The notes: generated by a model from the letters alone, not told the origin. Shown: positions 18,897 through 27,599, numbered from the stretch's first letter. The stretch is 64,000 nucleotides of DNA from Paenibacillus wynnii (GCF_030812855.1 NZ_JAUSTK010000003.1:220701-284700); one strand, 5' to 3'. Numbers and translations are program-made.

Positions 18897-19832
18897 TCAA
18901 CCTTTCTCAGGCAATGCCACCAGATGAGTGTCAGAAATGGCTTTTAAGGAGTAGGCCAATCCCTCTTCATCAAAATAATCCCGGTAGGCTTGCTCATACT
19001 CGATACGTACAGACTTTCGAAATTGCGTCTGCTTTTCACGCTGCAGGGGGTCGATGTCAGGTATGGCTGCTAGAAGACGTTTGGTATAAATATGCTGTGG
19101 ATTATTAAAAATATCCTTAGCTGTCCCCTGCTCTACATGCCGCCCTTTATACATGATTCCAATGTGATCACACATATGCCGGATAATGCCGAGATCATGG
19201 CTGATAAAAAGATAAGTAAGCTTCAAGTCCTTTTGAATATCCTGCATAAAATTCAGCACCTGAGCCTGCACCGAGACATCCAACGCGGAGACAGGTTCAT
19301 CTGCAATGATAAGCTTGGGCTTTAGAGCAATAGCTCTGGCAATCCCGATCCGCTGCCGCTGTCCTCCTGAGAATTCATGTGGATATTTATATATGTTCTC
19401 TGGGCTTAAGCCAACCTGCGAGAGCAGCTCCTGCACTCTGCGTTTTTCCTCTCCAGGCGATAACCTTTCAAAATTTCGCAGCGGTTCAGCAATAATATCC
19501 AACACACGCTTCTTGGGATTCAAGGAAGAGTACGGGTCCTGAAAAATCATTTGAATATCCTTTCGGACATTCCTTTGTTTCCTTACCCCTTTAAGCGCCA
19601 GATCCTGCCCTTCAAAAATAACACTGCCAGCAGTAATAGAATTCAGCCCAATAATGGCTCGGCCCGTTGTCGTTTTGCCGGAACCCGATTCTCCTACCAG
19701 CCCATAGGTCTGCCCCGGCTCAATTGTAAAGCTGACCTTGTCTACCGCTTTGACCTCACCAACATCACTGTGGAATAGCCCCCCTCGTATCGGAAAATGA
19801 ACCTTTAGATCTCTAACTTCAAGAAGTCCCAT
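18897..19832 (-). CDS. oppF: Oligopeptide ABC transporter ATPase
   Basis: A 311-aa ATPase. Walker A is GESGSGKTT near residue 50, the signature is FSGGQRQR near 155, and Walker B is KLIIADEPVSALD. A C-terminal oligopeptide-transporter extension follows (residues about 235-311). Its start overlaps the end of oppD by 14 bases. It drives peptide import together with OppD. Confidence 0.94.
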   Translation of the reverse strand: MGLLEVRDLKVHFPIRGGLFHSDVGEVKAVDKVSFTIEPGQTYGLVGESGSGKTTTGRAIIGLNSITAGSVIFEGQDLALKGVRKQRNVRKDIQMIFQDPYSSLNPKKRVLDIIAEPLRNFERLSPGEEKRRVQELLSQVGLSPENIYKYPHEFSGGQRQRIGIARAIALKPKLIIADEPVSALDVSVQAQVLNFMQDIQKDLKLTYLFISHDLGIIRHMCDHIGIMYKGRHVEQGTAKDIFNNPQHIYTKRLLAAIPDIDPLQREKQTQFRKSVRIEYEQAYRDYFDEEGLAYSLKAISDTHLVALPEKG

Positions 19833-20835
19833 GGGTGTGTACCTCCTCAGTTCGTTCAGGAAAGTGAAAATTCTTGTAGCAACTGCAGCGTACGAAATGA
19901 CCTGGAGCTACTTCATGCAGCTTCGGATCATCCTCATGCTCCGAGGGTGCAATCCAAGGGATACGAGCCGCGAAACGGCACCCCGCACGAGGGAGATTTT
20001 GCAGAGAAGGAACCATTCCCTGAATGACATGCAATCTGGACTTTTCCTCCTTGACTGTAGGTATAGAGTTTAATAAAGACCGGGTATAAGGGTGCTTCGC
20101 ACGGGAAGTTAGCGTGTATATATCTGCGATTTCAACAATTTGGCCGGCATACATCACCGCAACACGGTCAGCCATCTCGCTAACCACGCCTAAATCATGT
20201 GTAATTAAAATAATTCCTGCTTCGATATCGTCCTTCAGGTGTTTGATCAGCTCAAGAATTTGCAATTGGATCGTCACATCAAGCGCTGTAGTCGGCTCAT
20301 CCGCGATTAACAGCTTGGGTTCGTTGGCAATAGAAATGGCTATAACCACCCGCTGCCTCATTCCGCCGGACAATTCATGGGGGTACTGCTGATATGTATG
20401 GTCAGGACGGGGAATGCCCACCTTTGATAACAAATCGAGGACTTTCTCTTTCCTTTGTTTCTTGGTGAGCTTGGAATCATGCAGGATGAGTGCTTCTTCA
20501 ATCTGGGCACCGACAATCATTAATGGATTTAATGCGGATAAGGGGTCTTGAAAAATCATCGACATTTCATTCCCGCGCAGCTTATTTAATGCGGCAGAAG
20601 GCATACCCACTATATCCTGACCCTTGTAATAGATATGTCCGTCAATCTTGGCTCTGGTGTGCAAACCCATAACCGAAAAGGCAAGTGCGCTTTTCCCTGA
20701 TCCGGACTCCCCCACTATGGCTAAAATCTCATTTTTTCGAACTGTCAGCGTAACATCGTCAACTGCAGCATAATAATGATCAGCAATTCTAAACGAAGTG
20801 CTTAAATTCTTGATCTCCAAAAGCTCTTCTCTCAA
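19819..20835 (-). CDS. oppD: Oligopeptide ABC transporter ATPase
   Basis: A 338-aa ATPase, first gene of the operon, starting with TTG at 20835 behind AAAGGATGATG. Walker A is GESGSGKSA near residue 42, the signature is LSGGMRQR, and Walker B is KLLIADEPTTALD. The C-terminal OppD/DppD extension retains a shortened cysteine-containing segment (RAGCRFAARIPW and RCSCYKN), the position where many homologues bind an Fe-S cluster. The whole five-gene transporter sits between rarA and cymR, which are adjacent in B. subtilis, so it is an insertion into an otherwise conserved block. Confidence 0.93.
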   Translation of the reverse strand: MREELLEIKNLSTSFRIADHYYAAVDDVTLTVRKNEILAIVGESGSGKSALAFSVMGLHTRAKIDGHIYYKGQDIVGMPSAALNKLRGNEMSMIFQDPLSALNPLMIVGAQIEEALILHDSKLTKKQRKEKVLDLLSKVGIPRPDHTYQQYPHELSGGMRQRVVIAISIANEPKLLIADEPTTALDVTIQLQILELIKHLKDDIEAGIILITHDLGVVSEMADRVAVMYAGQIVEIADIYTLTSRAKHPYTRSLLNSIPTVKEEKSRLHVIQGMVPSLQNLPRAGCRFAARIPWIAPSEHEDDPKLHEVAPGHFVRCSCYKNFHFPERTEEVHTHGTS

Positions 20836-21087
20836 AATTCATCATCCTTTCCGAAGCAGAATTTCAAAATCCGCGTGAATCTATGAAGATTCAGCAAATT
20901 TCGATAAAGTTAATTAGTATAATGTCATAATATCTCACACATAGAGTAGCCTTATTATTCCTTATATGGTTTTTGAAAGGGTGATAGACTTGCTTAGTAG
21001 TTCATTTTAATTAACTTATGGTAAATTATCAATCTTTTTACTTAAAAATATTTGTTCTAATGTTACTATAGTTAACATACACGATAA
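20836..21087. other. Upstream region of the opp operon
   Basis: AT-rich and gene-free. A TATACT hexamer (minus strand, near 20917) and a GAATCT/AGATTC inverted repeat at 20877-20892 lie between it and oppD. These may be promoter and operator elements, but no -35 is convincing. Confidence 0.35.
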
Positions 21088-21114
21088 AAAAAAGCGGCCC
21101 ATAGGCCGCTTTTT
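21088..21114. terminator. rarA terminator
   Basis: AAAGCGGCC-cata-GGCCGCTTT with a T-run on the minus strand (TTTTTTTATCG) and a shorter one on the plus strand. It ends rarA and isolates the opp operon. Confidence 0.9.
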
Positions 21115-21167
21115 ATAATTGTAAATATATTCTATTACCCGTCTCTGCACGGATGAAACCTTGATAT

Positions 21168-22472
21168 TTATAGCTCCCGACGAAGCCCCTGATTATGACG
21201 AATCTTGATTTCATTTCCCTGTTCTGTAGCTTGGTAAAATACTCTTCTGGAAATAGCTTTAGGTAAATAATCCTGCTTCACATAATGACCGGGAAAATCA
21301 TGCGGATATTGATATCCTGCATGTCCTAACAGACTGGCTCCTTTGTAATGCGTATCTCGTAAATGCAGCGGAACCTCTGCCGATTTAATTTCATCGATAC
21401 TAGCCATAGCTCTGGAAATCGCCGTGACCACAGCGTTAGACTTCGGACTTTCCACCGCAAAAAGAATAGCCTGCACAATATTCAACCTCGCCTCCGGCCA
21501 GCCGTTATTCCGGTAAGCTTCAAGCGCACTTACAGCCTGAACCATAGCCTGTGGATTGGCAAGGCCGATATCCTCACTACTGGCTGCGATTAATCGGCGG
21601 ATGAAGGTCATCGGATCCATCCCAAGCTTTTCAACTGCATACAAGAACCAGAATAACGCAGCATCACTAGATCCACGAATACTTTTATGAAAAGCAGACA
21701 ACACATCATACTGCGTGGATTCATCCGCTTTAACAATCGGCCGCCGAATCGACTCTTCAGCTACCTCCAGGGTAATATGCACACTTCCATCATTCAACGG
21801 TGCTGTTGTGAGGGCAGCCAGCTCCAGCGCGTTCAGCGCACGGCGGATATCGCCGTTAGCCATGGTTGCTATATGCGTCAACGCTTCCTCATCCACTCGC
21901 AGGTCCATAAAACCCAGCCCTTTATCCTTATCCGTCAGCGCTCTCCTCATCGCAATCAAGCTGTGTTCACTCGTAAGCGACTCCAGCTGAAACAGCGTGG
22001 AACGACTCAAAAGAGCCCCGTTAACGTAGTGGAACGGATTCTCCGTAGTAGCCCCAATAAATATAATGGTGCCTTTCTCTACCGCTGGCAGTAAAGCATC
22101 CTGACGGGAGCTGTTAAAACGGTGCACCTCGTCCAGAAATAAGATGGTCTTGGAGCCGTATAGAGATTTGTTCGTTTGAGCCCGCTCAATAACTTCCCTT
22201 ACATCCTTAACAGAGGCTTCCACCGCATTGAGACGGACAAACTCAGCCTTGGTATGATGGGAGATAATATGAGCAAGTGTTGTTTTGCCGCAGCCCGGAG
22301 GGCCATATAGAAGAACAGAAGATACCTGATCGGCCTCAATGGCTCTTCGAAGCAGCTTGCCGCGGCCTATAATAAGTTCCTGACCAATATATTCATCAAG
22401 ATTGACCGGGCGCATCCGATCCGCAAGCAGCCGGCCGCCGCCCATATCTTCCCCTAAAGAGAATAAATCCAT
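21168..22472 (-). CDS. rarA: Replication-associated recombination protein A (MgsA/YrvN)
   Basis: A 434-aa clamp-loader-like AAA+ ATPase. Walker A is GPPGCGKTT near residue 57, Walker B is LFLDEVHRF near 115, and an arginine-finger region (GALLSRSTLFQL) follows. The C-terminal tetramerisation/MgsA-type domain includes DIGLANPQAM and YQYPHDFPGHYVKQDYLP. It acts at stalled replication forks with SSB. The gene is colinear with B. subtilis yrvN, between tcdA and cymR. Confidence 0.96.
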   Translation of the reverse strand: MDLFSLGEDMGGGRLLADRMRPVNLDEYIGQELIIGRGKLLRRAIEADQVSSVLLYGPPGCGKTTLAHIISHHTKAEFVRLNAVEASVKDVREVIERAQTNKSLYGSKTILFLDEVHRFNSSRQDALLPAVEKGTIIFIGATTENPFHYVNGALLSRSTLFQLESLTSEHSLIAMRRALTDKDKGLGFMDLRVDEEALTHIATMANGDIRRALNALELAALTTAPLNDGSVHITLEVAEESIRRPIVKADESTQYDVLSAFHKSIRGSSDAALFWFLYAVEKLGMDPMTFIRRLIAASSEDIGLANPQAMVQAVSALEAYRNNGWPEARLNIVQAILFAVESPKSNAVVTAISRAMASIDEIKSAEVPLHLRDTHYKGASLLGHAGYQYPHDFPGHYVKQDYLPKAISRRVFYQATEQGNEIKIRHNQGLRREL

Positions 22473-22532
22473 GTTTTCACTTCCTTGCTGTATTTACGAA
22501 TATCAAATATATATTATACAGGGAAAATTTAA

Positions 22533-22572
22533 AAAGAGCATGGCCTCGTCAACGGACGGTGCCATGCTCTTT
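22533..22572 (-). terminator. Terminator of the CD3324-type gene
   Basis: AAAGAGCATGGC and GCCATGCTCTTT arms surround a 16-base loop, with a T-run on the minus strand (TTTTTAAATTTT). It lies just after the stop at 22585. Confidence 0.88.
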
Positions 22573-22584
22573 CTCAAAGGCAAG

Positions 22585-22866
22585 CTAGCGATTTAATGCC
22601 AACCGCATTTTTGAGATAATTTTACGGAGGCTTTCCTCCGACAAATGATATTTCTGTTGTAGCTCCGGTAAAGAGCTTCCACTCCGGTATGAGCAGAAAA
22701 TTTCCTCATTGCGATTAGCAATTTCCTTACGAGAGCCGCTGTTTTCGCCCCATTTTACTCTTTGCTCCGTTTTTCTCGGGATGTATAATAATTCACCCTG
22801 GATGTAACCCTGAAGCTCTTCGAGCAGGCCAGGGGGAAGCACATCCTTTCCGTTTACGTAACTCAC
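22585..22866 (-). CDS. CD3324 family protein (Mor-like helix-turn-helix)
   Basis: A 93-aa protein starting GTG at 22866 behind AAGGAGG. The N-terminal half (LLEELQGYIQGELLYIPRK, then KWGENSG) matches the pattern of CD3324/Mor-type small proteins, and the C-terminal half (ELQQKYHLSEESLRKIISKM, about residues 68-88) is a helix-turn-helix. The family is presumed to bind DNA, but targets are unknown. A second ORF overlaps its 5' end in another frame (see 22793-22933). Confidence 0.75.
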   Translation of the reverse strand: MSYVNGKDVLPPGLLEELQGYIQGELLYIPRKTEQRVKWGENSGSRKEIANRNEEIFCSYRSGSSLPELQQKYHLSEESLRKIISKMRLALNR

Positions 22867-22933
22867 GTTGCGTTTCCTCCTTCAACAGGTGTGTCCCTTT
22901 ATGTCCGTCTACTGCATTGTTTGCAATATCCAC
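22793..22933 (-). CDS. Possible 46-codon leader ORF
   Basis: The frame starts GTG at 22933, nine bases after AAAGGAGG, and is the first ribosome site after the promoter at 22984-23013. It reads VDIANNAVDGHKGTH and stops at 22793, overlapping the first 74 bases of the CD3324-type gene in another frame. The peptide resembles nothing I know. It may be a leader whose translation controls the downstream start, or it may be untranslated. Confidence 0.35.
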   Translation of the reverse strand: MDIANNAVDGHKGTHLLKEETQRELRKRKGCASPWPARRASGLHPG

Positions 22934-22983
22934 GTCACCTGCCTCCTTTCTCAGCTTCATATTTTGGTAAAAACCGTAATTTT

Positions 22984-23013
22984 ATTATATTAAACCCTTT
23001 GGTCAGATGTCTA
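22984..23013 (-). promoter_or_regulatory. SigA-type promoter of the CD3324-type gene
   Basis: TAGACA (23008-23013) and TATAAT (22984-22989) are separated by 18 bases on the minus strand. The predicted start near 22977 leaves a leader of about 110 bases. Confidence 0.7.
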
Positions 23014-23043
23014 CATTAGAAACTCATACGTCTTATGAAATAA

Positions 23044-23098
23044 GGAGGCCTTTCGGCCTCCTCCGTTTAAGCGGGTATCCGTCTTAGACGGATACCAC
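23044..23098 (-). terminator. Two adjacent hairpins after a toxin remnant
   Basis: GGTATCCGTC/GACGGATACC (23076-23098) and GGAGGCC-GAAA-GGCCTCC (23044-23061). On the minus strand the second is followed by TTATTTC. They fit the 3' end of a short transcript containing the 10-codon ORF at 23084-23116. Confidence 0.6.
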
Positions 23099-23116
23099 CT
23101 CGTATACTGAAATCAT
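23084..23116 (-). pseudogene. Remnant of a TxpA/BsrG-type small toxin
   Basis: An AAGGAGG site is followed nine bases later by ATG and ten codons reading MISVYEVVSV, then TAA. The start resembles the first residues of the 'putative holin-like toxin' peptides of Bacilli, which are about 30 residues and continue into a single hydrophobic helix and a lysine-rich tail. Here the helix is missing and the stop falls in the transcript-terminating hairpin, so an internal deletion is the simplest explanation. This identification rests on recognition of the N-terminus and layout only. Confidence 0.45.
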
Positions 23117-23332
23117 CTCAATCAGCCTCCTTCCAGAAGTGTTCTCGCCCGGCCGGACACTTATTATTAAGCCATAGGTACGGGGGAGTTACAAGTTCAA
23201 AAACAGTTATAACTGTTCTCCACCATGCATTCCGGACGATTCAAGCTAGAATAAAAGCCAGAATATAAGGCAGAGAATCAGCTTTCTTCACATCTAGTAC
23301 AGTAATGGTTGGATTAGATAAATAATTTGATA
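23117..23332. other. Non-coding spacer left of array B
   Basis: This stretch contains the upstream region of the toxin remnant; no other gene or clear RNA motif is visible. Confidence 0.4.
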
Positions 23333-23521
23333 AATAGCTGCATTTTATACAGTTATTTAGGGTCATATCCCCCAATATGTACTTTTAGTTGCACTTTATG
23401 CATTTAAAATCAGCCCGAGGCCGTCTTTTTATGAAATATCCGAGATATAGTTGCACATTGTACAACTAAACCTCCATAAGGGCAAAAACACTCCAATTTA
23501 GTTGCAGAATGTGCACTTATT
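23333..23521. repeat. Array B: four 25-bp palindromes, spacing 51-62-51
   Basis: Units start at 23333, 23384, 23446 and 23497. Arms are variants of TTTAGTTGCA and TGCAACTAAA; the third unit is the most symmetrical (TAGTTG...CAACTA). Spacers are 26, 37 and 26 bases. The unit sequence is unrelated to array A, but unit length, inner spacing and pairing are the same. Confidence 0.85.
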
Positions 23522-23630
23522 TTGAAAAGTACACTAAGCCAAAGCTGCTTTTGACATTTTTTCGCACGATTTAATTGGGAATAGTGAGTATTAAGTTAGG
23601 CATTTGAGTTCTAATTTGTGATTTTGCTGT

Positions 23631-23673
23631 AAAAAAAGAACAGGGCATTCGGTTTACACCAATTGCCCTATTC
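23631..23673 (-). terminator. helD terminator
   Basis: GAATAGGGCAATT and AATGCCCTGTTC arms are followed by TTTTTTT on the minus strand. It is about 130 bases beyond the helD stop. Confidence 0.85.
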
Positions 23674-23805
23674 TCATAGAGGTTACTTATAGGCTTGTTA
23701 AGTTCTTTTCGGGTTACTCTACAGATTACCTACTGATTACTTTACTGGTTACTTTACGAGCACCTTACTGATCTACTTGCTACTAAGAGGTTTAACACAC
23801 TTCTT

Positions 23806-25998
23806 TTACCGGACTTCGTCCACAGGCCACCCTGCAGCAGTCTCTACCGCCAGTGCGGCGGATTCCAAGTATGACGGCAGCTTTCCGCCTTGCAGAAGCC
23901 ACAGCTCGTGCAGCGCACGCGTACAGCCCACATACATCAGCTTCGCATCCCATGCGGTATCACCATAATGCTTCAAGTCGGCATCGGCTACAATCACGGC
24001 ATCAAACTCCAGACCTTTAGACAAATAGAGGGGAAGAACCGACAGTCCTCCCTTATATTCCGTCATGCTGCCATCGATCAGATGAATATCGCTGAAATGC
24101 TCCCTAAGTCTGGCATACAGTTCCTCTGCATCCTTAAGACTGCGTGTAAGCACTGCTACCGTTCGATACTCCCTGGTTGAAAGCAACTTAAGCGCAGAGG
24201 TTATATCCTCCATGCGCCCTTCCTCTGCCGAACTCTCTCGATAAGGAATCAATCGTACTGGATTACCGCTGCGGAATACGGGTACTGCAAGTAAGGAACT
24301 GCCTACACCTGCGGATAAAATTCCATTGGCAAAGTCAATAATCTCCATGGTGGAGCGGTAGCTTCGTGTAAGGGAATGATAGGCTGTATGCTCGGGAGCA
24401 AACAAGGACTGCATCTCATCCCAGGCATGGACACCCTTGTAGGCATGTATACCCTGCGATAAATCGCCGAGTATGGTGAAGGAATGACCTCGCACGAACA
24501 GATCCAGCACCGCAATTTGAAAGGGAGAGAAATCCTGGGCTTCATCGATCACGATATGATCAAATTTGATTACATCATCATTTCCGAATAACAGATAATG
24601 AATATATAATAACGGCGGCAGGTCCTCTTCGCGCAGATTCCCCTTTTTCAGATCACCGCGCGTCTCTTTCAAGACGCTTGCCGGAATAATTGCCGGCGGT
24701 TCGGCAGGCCAATCCTCCGGTGTTTTAACCGCCCGGAAAATTTGCTTGTAGATGGTCAACGGGTCGTATTTAGGCCATTTACCACTATACGCTTTTTCAC
24801 GCTGCGCTCCCATTTTCTTGCGGTCCTTAAGGATAGATGCCGAAGAGCATTTTTTCAGTTCCATTTCAATCCAGCGGTGAATTCTGGCCATAACACGCTC
24901 TTTGCGTTTGGCAGGGGGATAAGGGCTGTACTCCTCGTTATGCCAATGTAATATGGTTGCCCGCCGCAGAACTGCACCTTCCCATGGAGAGAAGTCTCCT
25001 GCAGGAACAGCACTATTTTCAAGCAGCTTCACACTCGATTCAATGATTTCCATTAGCAGCGTGGAGCCCTTGAATCTACCCGGTGTTTCATCTGTGATTT
25101 CAGGCAAGGCCCCTGACGCCTCAAACCAACGGTTCAGTGTTTCTGTGGTATCCTGCTGTGCCAGCGTAAGACCAAGTACATTTGACGCCCAGTCAGGGAA
25201 GGTGCTTTGCATAATATTCCCTACCCCGAGCTCCGGCAGCACATCCGAAATGTAATCAAGAAACATCCGATTTGGAGCAAAAATAATCATTCTCTCTGCC
25301 AATACCTGCTCTTTATACTGATAAAGTAAATAAGCTAGGCGGTGCAAAGCTACGGTTGTTTTTCCGCTCCCGGCAACACCTTGAATAATTAACGCAGTGT
25401 TCTTGGCAGCTCGAATAATCTTATCTTGTTCTTCTTGAATGGTGGAGACAATATCTCGCAGACGGTTGTCTTTGTTTTCTCCCAGACGATAGACTAGGAA
25501 TTCATCCGACACCGCTGGGGCATCACTTTCCCGGTTAAAAGTATCCGCCACCCGCTCCAGAATCTGTTTGCGGATGACCACGTTACGTTTCAGGTATACA
25601 AGCCCTTCTATTAGCCCGTCAGGGGCATCATAGGAGGCAGGTTCCGTCCCTCCGGTAAACGAATAGAACAGGCTTGCTACCGGTGCACGCCAGTCAATCA
25701 CCAGCGGACGGTCACTTACCTGTTCGCGATCTACACCAATTTTGCCAATATAAAGTGCCTTGCGTTCATCCTCATCACTGCCTTGAAAATCAAGCCGTCC
25801 AAAATAGGGCTCCTGCCTAAGCTTCGCCAGGTCTTTGCGCCTTTGATCCCGGGATGCTTCGAGTGCCTGTTCCGTATAATCATGCCCGGTATAAACCGGG
25901 GTACCACGGAGTTTCTCAAGGACACTGTCAATTTCCGTTAGCGCTCCATTCAGCCTGTCTTCTTCCTCTTGATAGGCACTTTGAAAGTTGTCCTCCAA
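23806..25998 (-). CDS. helD: RNA polymerase recycling helicase HelD
   Basis: A 730-aa UvrD/Rep-like superfamily 1 ATPase. Residues 1-90 form an N-terminal coiled coil (EEEDRLNGALTEIDSVLEKL, then RDQRRKDLAKLRQE), the arm that enters the polymerase secondary channel in HelD. Walker A is QGVAGSGKTT near residue 207, Walker B is IVIDEAQDFSPFQ, and helicase-like motifs SYRST and YVGCTRALHELW occur near the C-terminus. HelD removes stalled or inactive RNA polymerase from DNA. The start is TTG at 25998, nine bases after AGGAGG. A tandem repeat abuts this ribosome site upstream. Confidence 0.92.
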   Translation of the reverse strand: MEDNFQSAYQEEEDRLNGALTEIDSVLEKLRGTPVYTGHDYTEQALEASRDQRRKDLAKLRQEPYFGRLDFQGSDEDERKALYIGKIGVDREQVSDRPLVIDWRAPVASLFYSFTGGTEPASYDAPDGLIEGLVYLKRNVVIRKQILERVADTFNRESDAPAVSDEFLVYRLGENKDNRLRDIVSTIQEEQDKIIRAAKNTALIIQGVAGSGKTTVALHRLAYLLYQYKEQVLAERMIIFAPNRMFLDYISDVLPELGVGNIMQSTFPDWASNVLGLTLAQQDTTETLNRWFEASGALPEITDETPGRFKGSTLLMEIIESSVKLLENSAVPAGDFSPWEGAVLRRATILHWHNEEYSPYPPAKRKERVMARIHRWIEMELKKCSSASILKDRKKMGAQREKAYSGKWPKYDPLTIYKQIFRAVKTPEDWPAEPPAIIPASVLKETRGDLKKGNLREEDLPPLLYIHYLLFGNDDVIKFDHIVIDEAQDFSPFQIAVLDLFVRGHSFTILGDLSQGIHAYKGVHAWDEMQSLFAPEHTAYHSLTRSYRSTMEIIDFANGILSAGVGSSLLAVPVFRSGNPVRLIPYRESSAEEGRMEDITSALKLLSTREYRTVAVLTRSLKDAEELYARLREHFSDIHLIDGSMTEYKGGLSVLPLYLSKGLEFDAVIVADADLKHYGDTAWDAKLMYVGCTRALHELWLLQGGKLPSYLESAALAVETAAGWPVDEVR

Positions 25999-26015
25999 TT
26001 TCAGTTACCTCCTAA

Positions 26016-26146
26016 AAGTTTTGTTAGCTTAAGCTTCTGTGAGTTCTCTTCGTACAAAACTCGCTTCGAAAGCATAGCCATAAGTTTTGTTAGCTTAAGC
26101 TTCTGTGAGTCTCTCCGTACAAAACTCGCTTCGAAAGCATAGCCAT
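26016..26146 (-). repeat. Tandem 65/66-bp repeat upstream of helD
   Basis: Two copies, 26016-26081 and 26082-26146, differ only in a short GAAGAGA versus GGAGAG segment. Each contains AGTTTTGT and ACAAAACT arms able to form a hairpin and begins ATGGCTATGCTTTCGAAG on the minus strand. The proximal copy would encode a short peptide frame (MAMLSKRVLYEENSQ...) whose TGA falls two bases before the helD TTG. There is no ribosome site ahead of either ATG. I believe this sequence is dispersed in Paenibacillus genomes, from memory only. Confidence 0.85.
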
Positions 26147-26216
26147 ATCCCCTTCTTCCTTGGAACAAAAAGGATTCTCATTGTAGCATAGGAAGAAGAC
26201 AAATGCGAATATAACT

Positions 26217-27515
26217 CTATAGCAGAGCGTGTAGGATAAAATTCGCCAAAAACAGCCCGGCTATAACGTATAATGCTGCAGGAACCTCTTTACCGCGTTT
26301 CATTGCCAACTTTACGATCGGATAGGTGATAAAACCAAATGCCATCCCATCGACAATGCTGTAGGTGAAAGGAATCATTACCATGACCAGAAATGAAGGG
26401 AATACCTCGGTCATATCGTTGAAATCCATCTCCCGGACGCTTTGTACCATCAGTCCGCCGATAACAATCAGGATGGGTGCGATCGCACTATCCGGCACAT
26501 AAGTCAGCAGAGGAATAAATAGAAAGGTTGCCGCGAACAAAAGACCTGTGACCAGCGAGGTCAAGCCGGAGCGTCCACCCGCAGCAATACCTGCATTCGA
26601 TTCTGCGGCCGCTACAACGGGACTGCTACCGAACAAACCGGCTGCGATATTCGCAAGTGACAGAGCTCGCAGGCTGCTTTTGAAGCGTTCTGGACGATTT
26701 GCCAGCAAAGTCTGTGAAGCGATCAGTCCTATATTTTCAAATACAACAATCAGCAATAACAGAAATACGGCTATCCAGAATACCAGACTGACAACGTTGG
26801 TCCAGCCCATACCTATGAATACATCTCCGTATCCGGTGAACACATGTCCAGACTCCAGCTTTTCCGGTACATGACCGGCTCCAAGCAAATAGGCTAAACC
26901 CGTTCCAACCGCCATACTGATCAGCAGACCGCCGCGGGTCCCACGCACAAAAAGAACCAGTGCCAGAAGGAGGGTAACACAGGAAGTAATTACCTCAGGA
27001 TCACTGAAATGACCGATAGCCACAAAGGTTGTCCGGTGTGCAATCACAATACCGCTCTTTTGCAGCCCGATAAATGTTAGAAACAAACCGATGCCGACCG
27101 TAATCGCATGCTGAAGGTTAGGTGGAATGGCGTCGCTTAGAATGCGATATAGTGAAGTGAATGCCACAACCGCAAACAAGATGCCTGTTACAACAACTAC
27201 TGCCAGCGCCTCTCTCCAGTCCAGTTTCATGGAATGTACAAGAGTATATGTGAAAAAAGCGTTAATACCCATTCCTGGAACTACGATAATCGGTGTTTTA
27301 CCTCCAAAAGCCATCAGCAGACAACCGGTAATAGCGGTTAGGAGGGTAGCAACCATCCCCGCGCGCAGCGGCATTCCTGCATCATGCAGTATAGCGGCAT
27401 TAACCATTACAATATATACAGAAGCAAAATAGCTCAGAATTCCCGCTGCCCATTCCCGTTTCCAGTCATCTTCAGGCTCTAGACCAAGACTATTACGCCA
27501 AAAACTTGTCTTCAT
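26217..27515 (-). CDS. AzgA-type NCS2 purine permease
   Basis: A 432-aa transporter with about 12-14 membrane spans. The AzgA/PbuG/PbuO signature is seen in GGKTPIIVVPGMGINAFF (about residues 70-88) and in the substrate-site region VVFENIGLIASQTLL (about 255-270), followed by SPVVAAAESNAGIAAGGRSG. The family imports hypoxanthine, guanine or adenine with protons. No purine riboswitch is visible upstream, unlike many Bacillus homologues. Together with apt (37527) it would support purine salvage. Confidence 0.92.
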   Translation of the reverse strand: MKTSFWRNSLGLEPEDDWKREWAAGILSYFASVYIVMVNAAILHDAGMPLRAGMVATLLTAITGCLLMAFGGKTPIIVVPGMGINAFFTYTLVHSMKLDWREALAVVVVTGILFAVVAFTSLYRILSDAIPPNLQHAITVGIGLFLTFIGLQKSGIVIAHRTTFVAIGHFSDPEVITSCVTLLLALVLFVRGTRGGLLISMAVGTGLAYLLGAGHVPEKLESGHVFTGYGDVFIGMGWTNVVSLVFWIAVFLLLLIVVFENIGLIASQTLLANRPERFKSSLRALSLANIAAGLFGSSPVVAAAESNAGIAAGGRSGLTSLVTGLLFAATFLFIPLLTYVPDSAIAPILIVIGGLMVQSVREMDFNDMTEVFPSFLVMVMIPFTYSIVDGMAFGFITYPIVKLAMKRGKEVPAALYVIAGLFLANFILHALL

Positions 27516-27599
27516 TACTTCATACCTCCACTAATATTATGTTCGGCTAGACTATTATGCCATTAAAACGCCTACATCTTGCAGTATCCCAATGACCAT

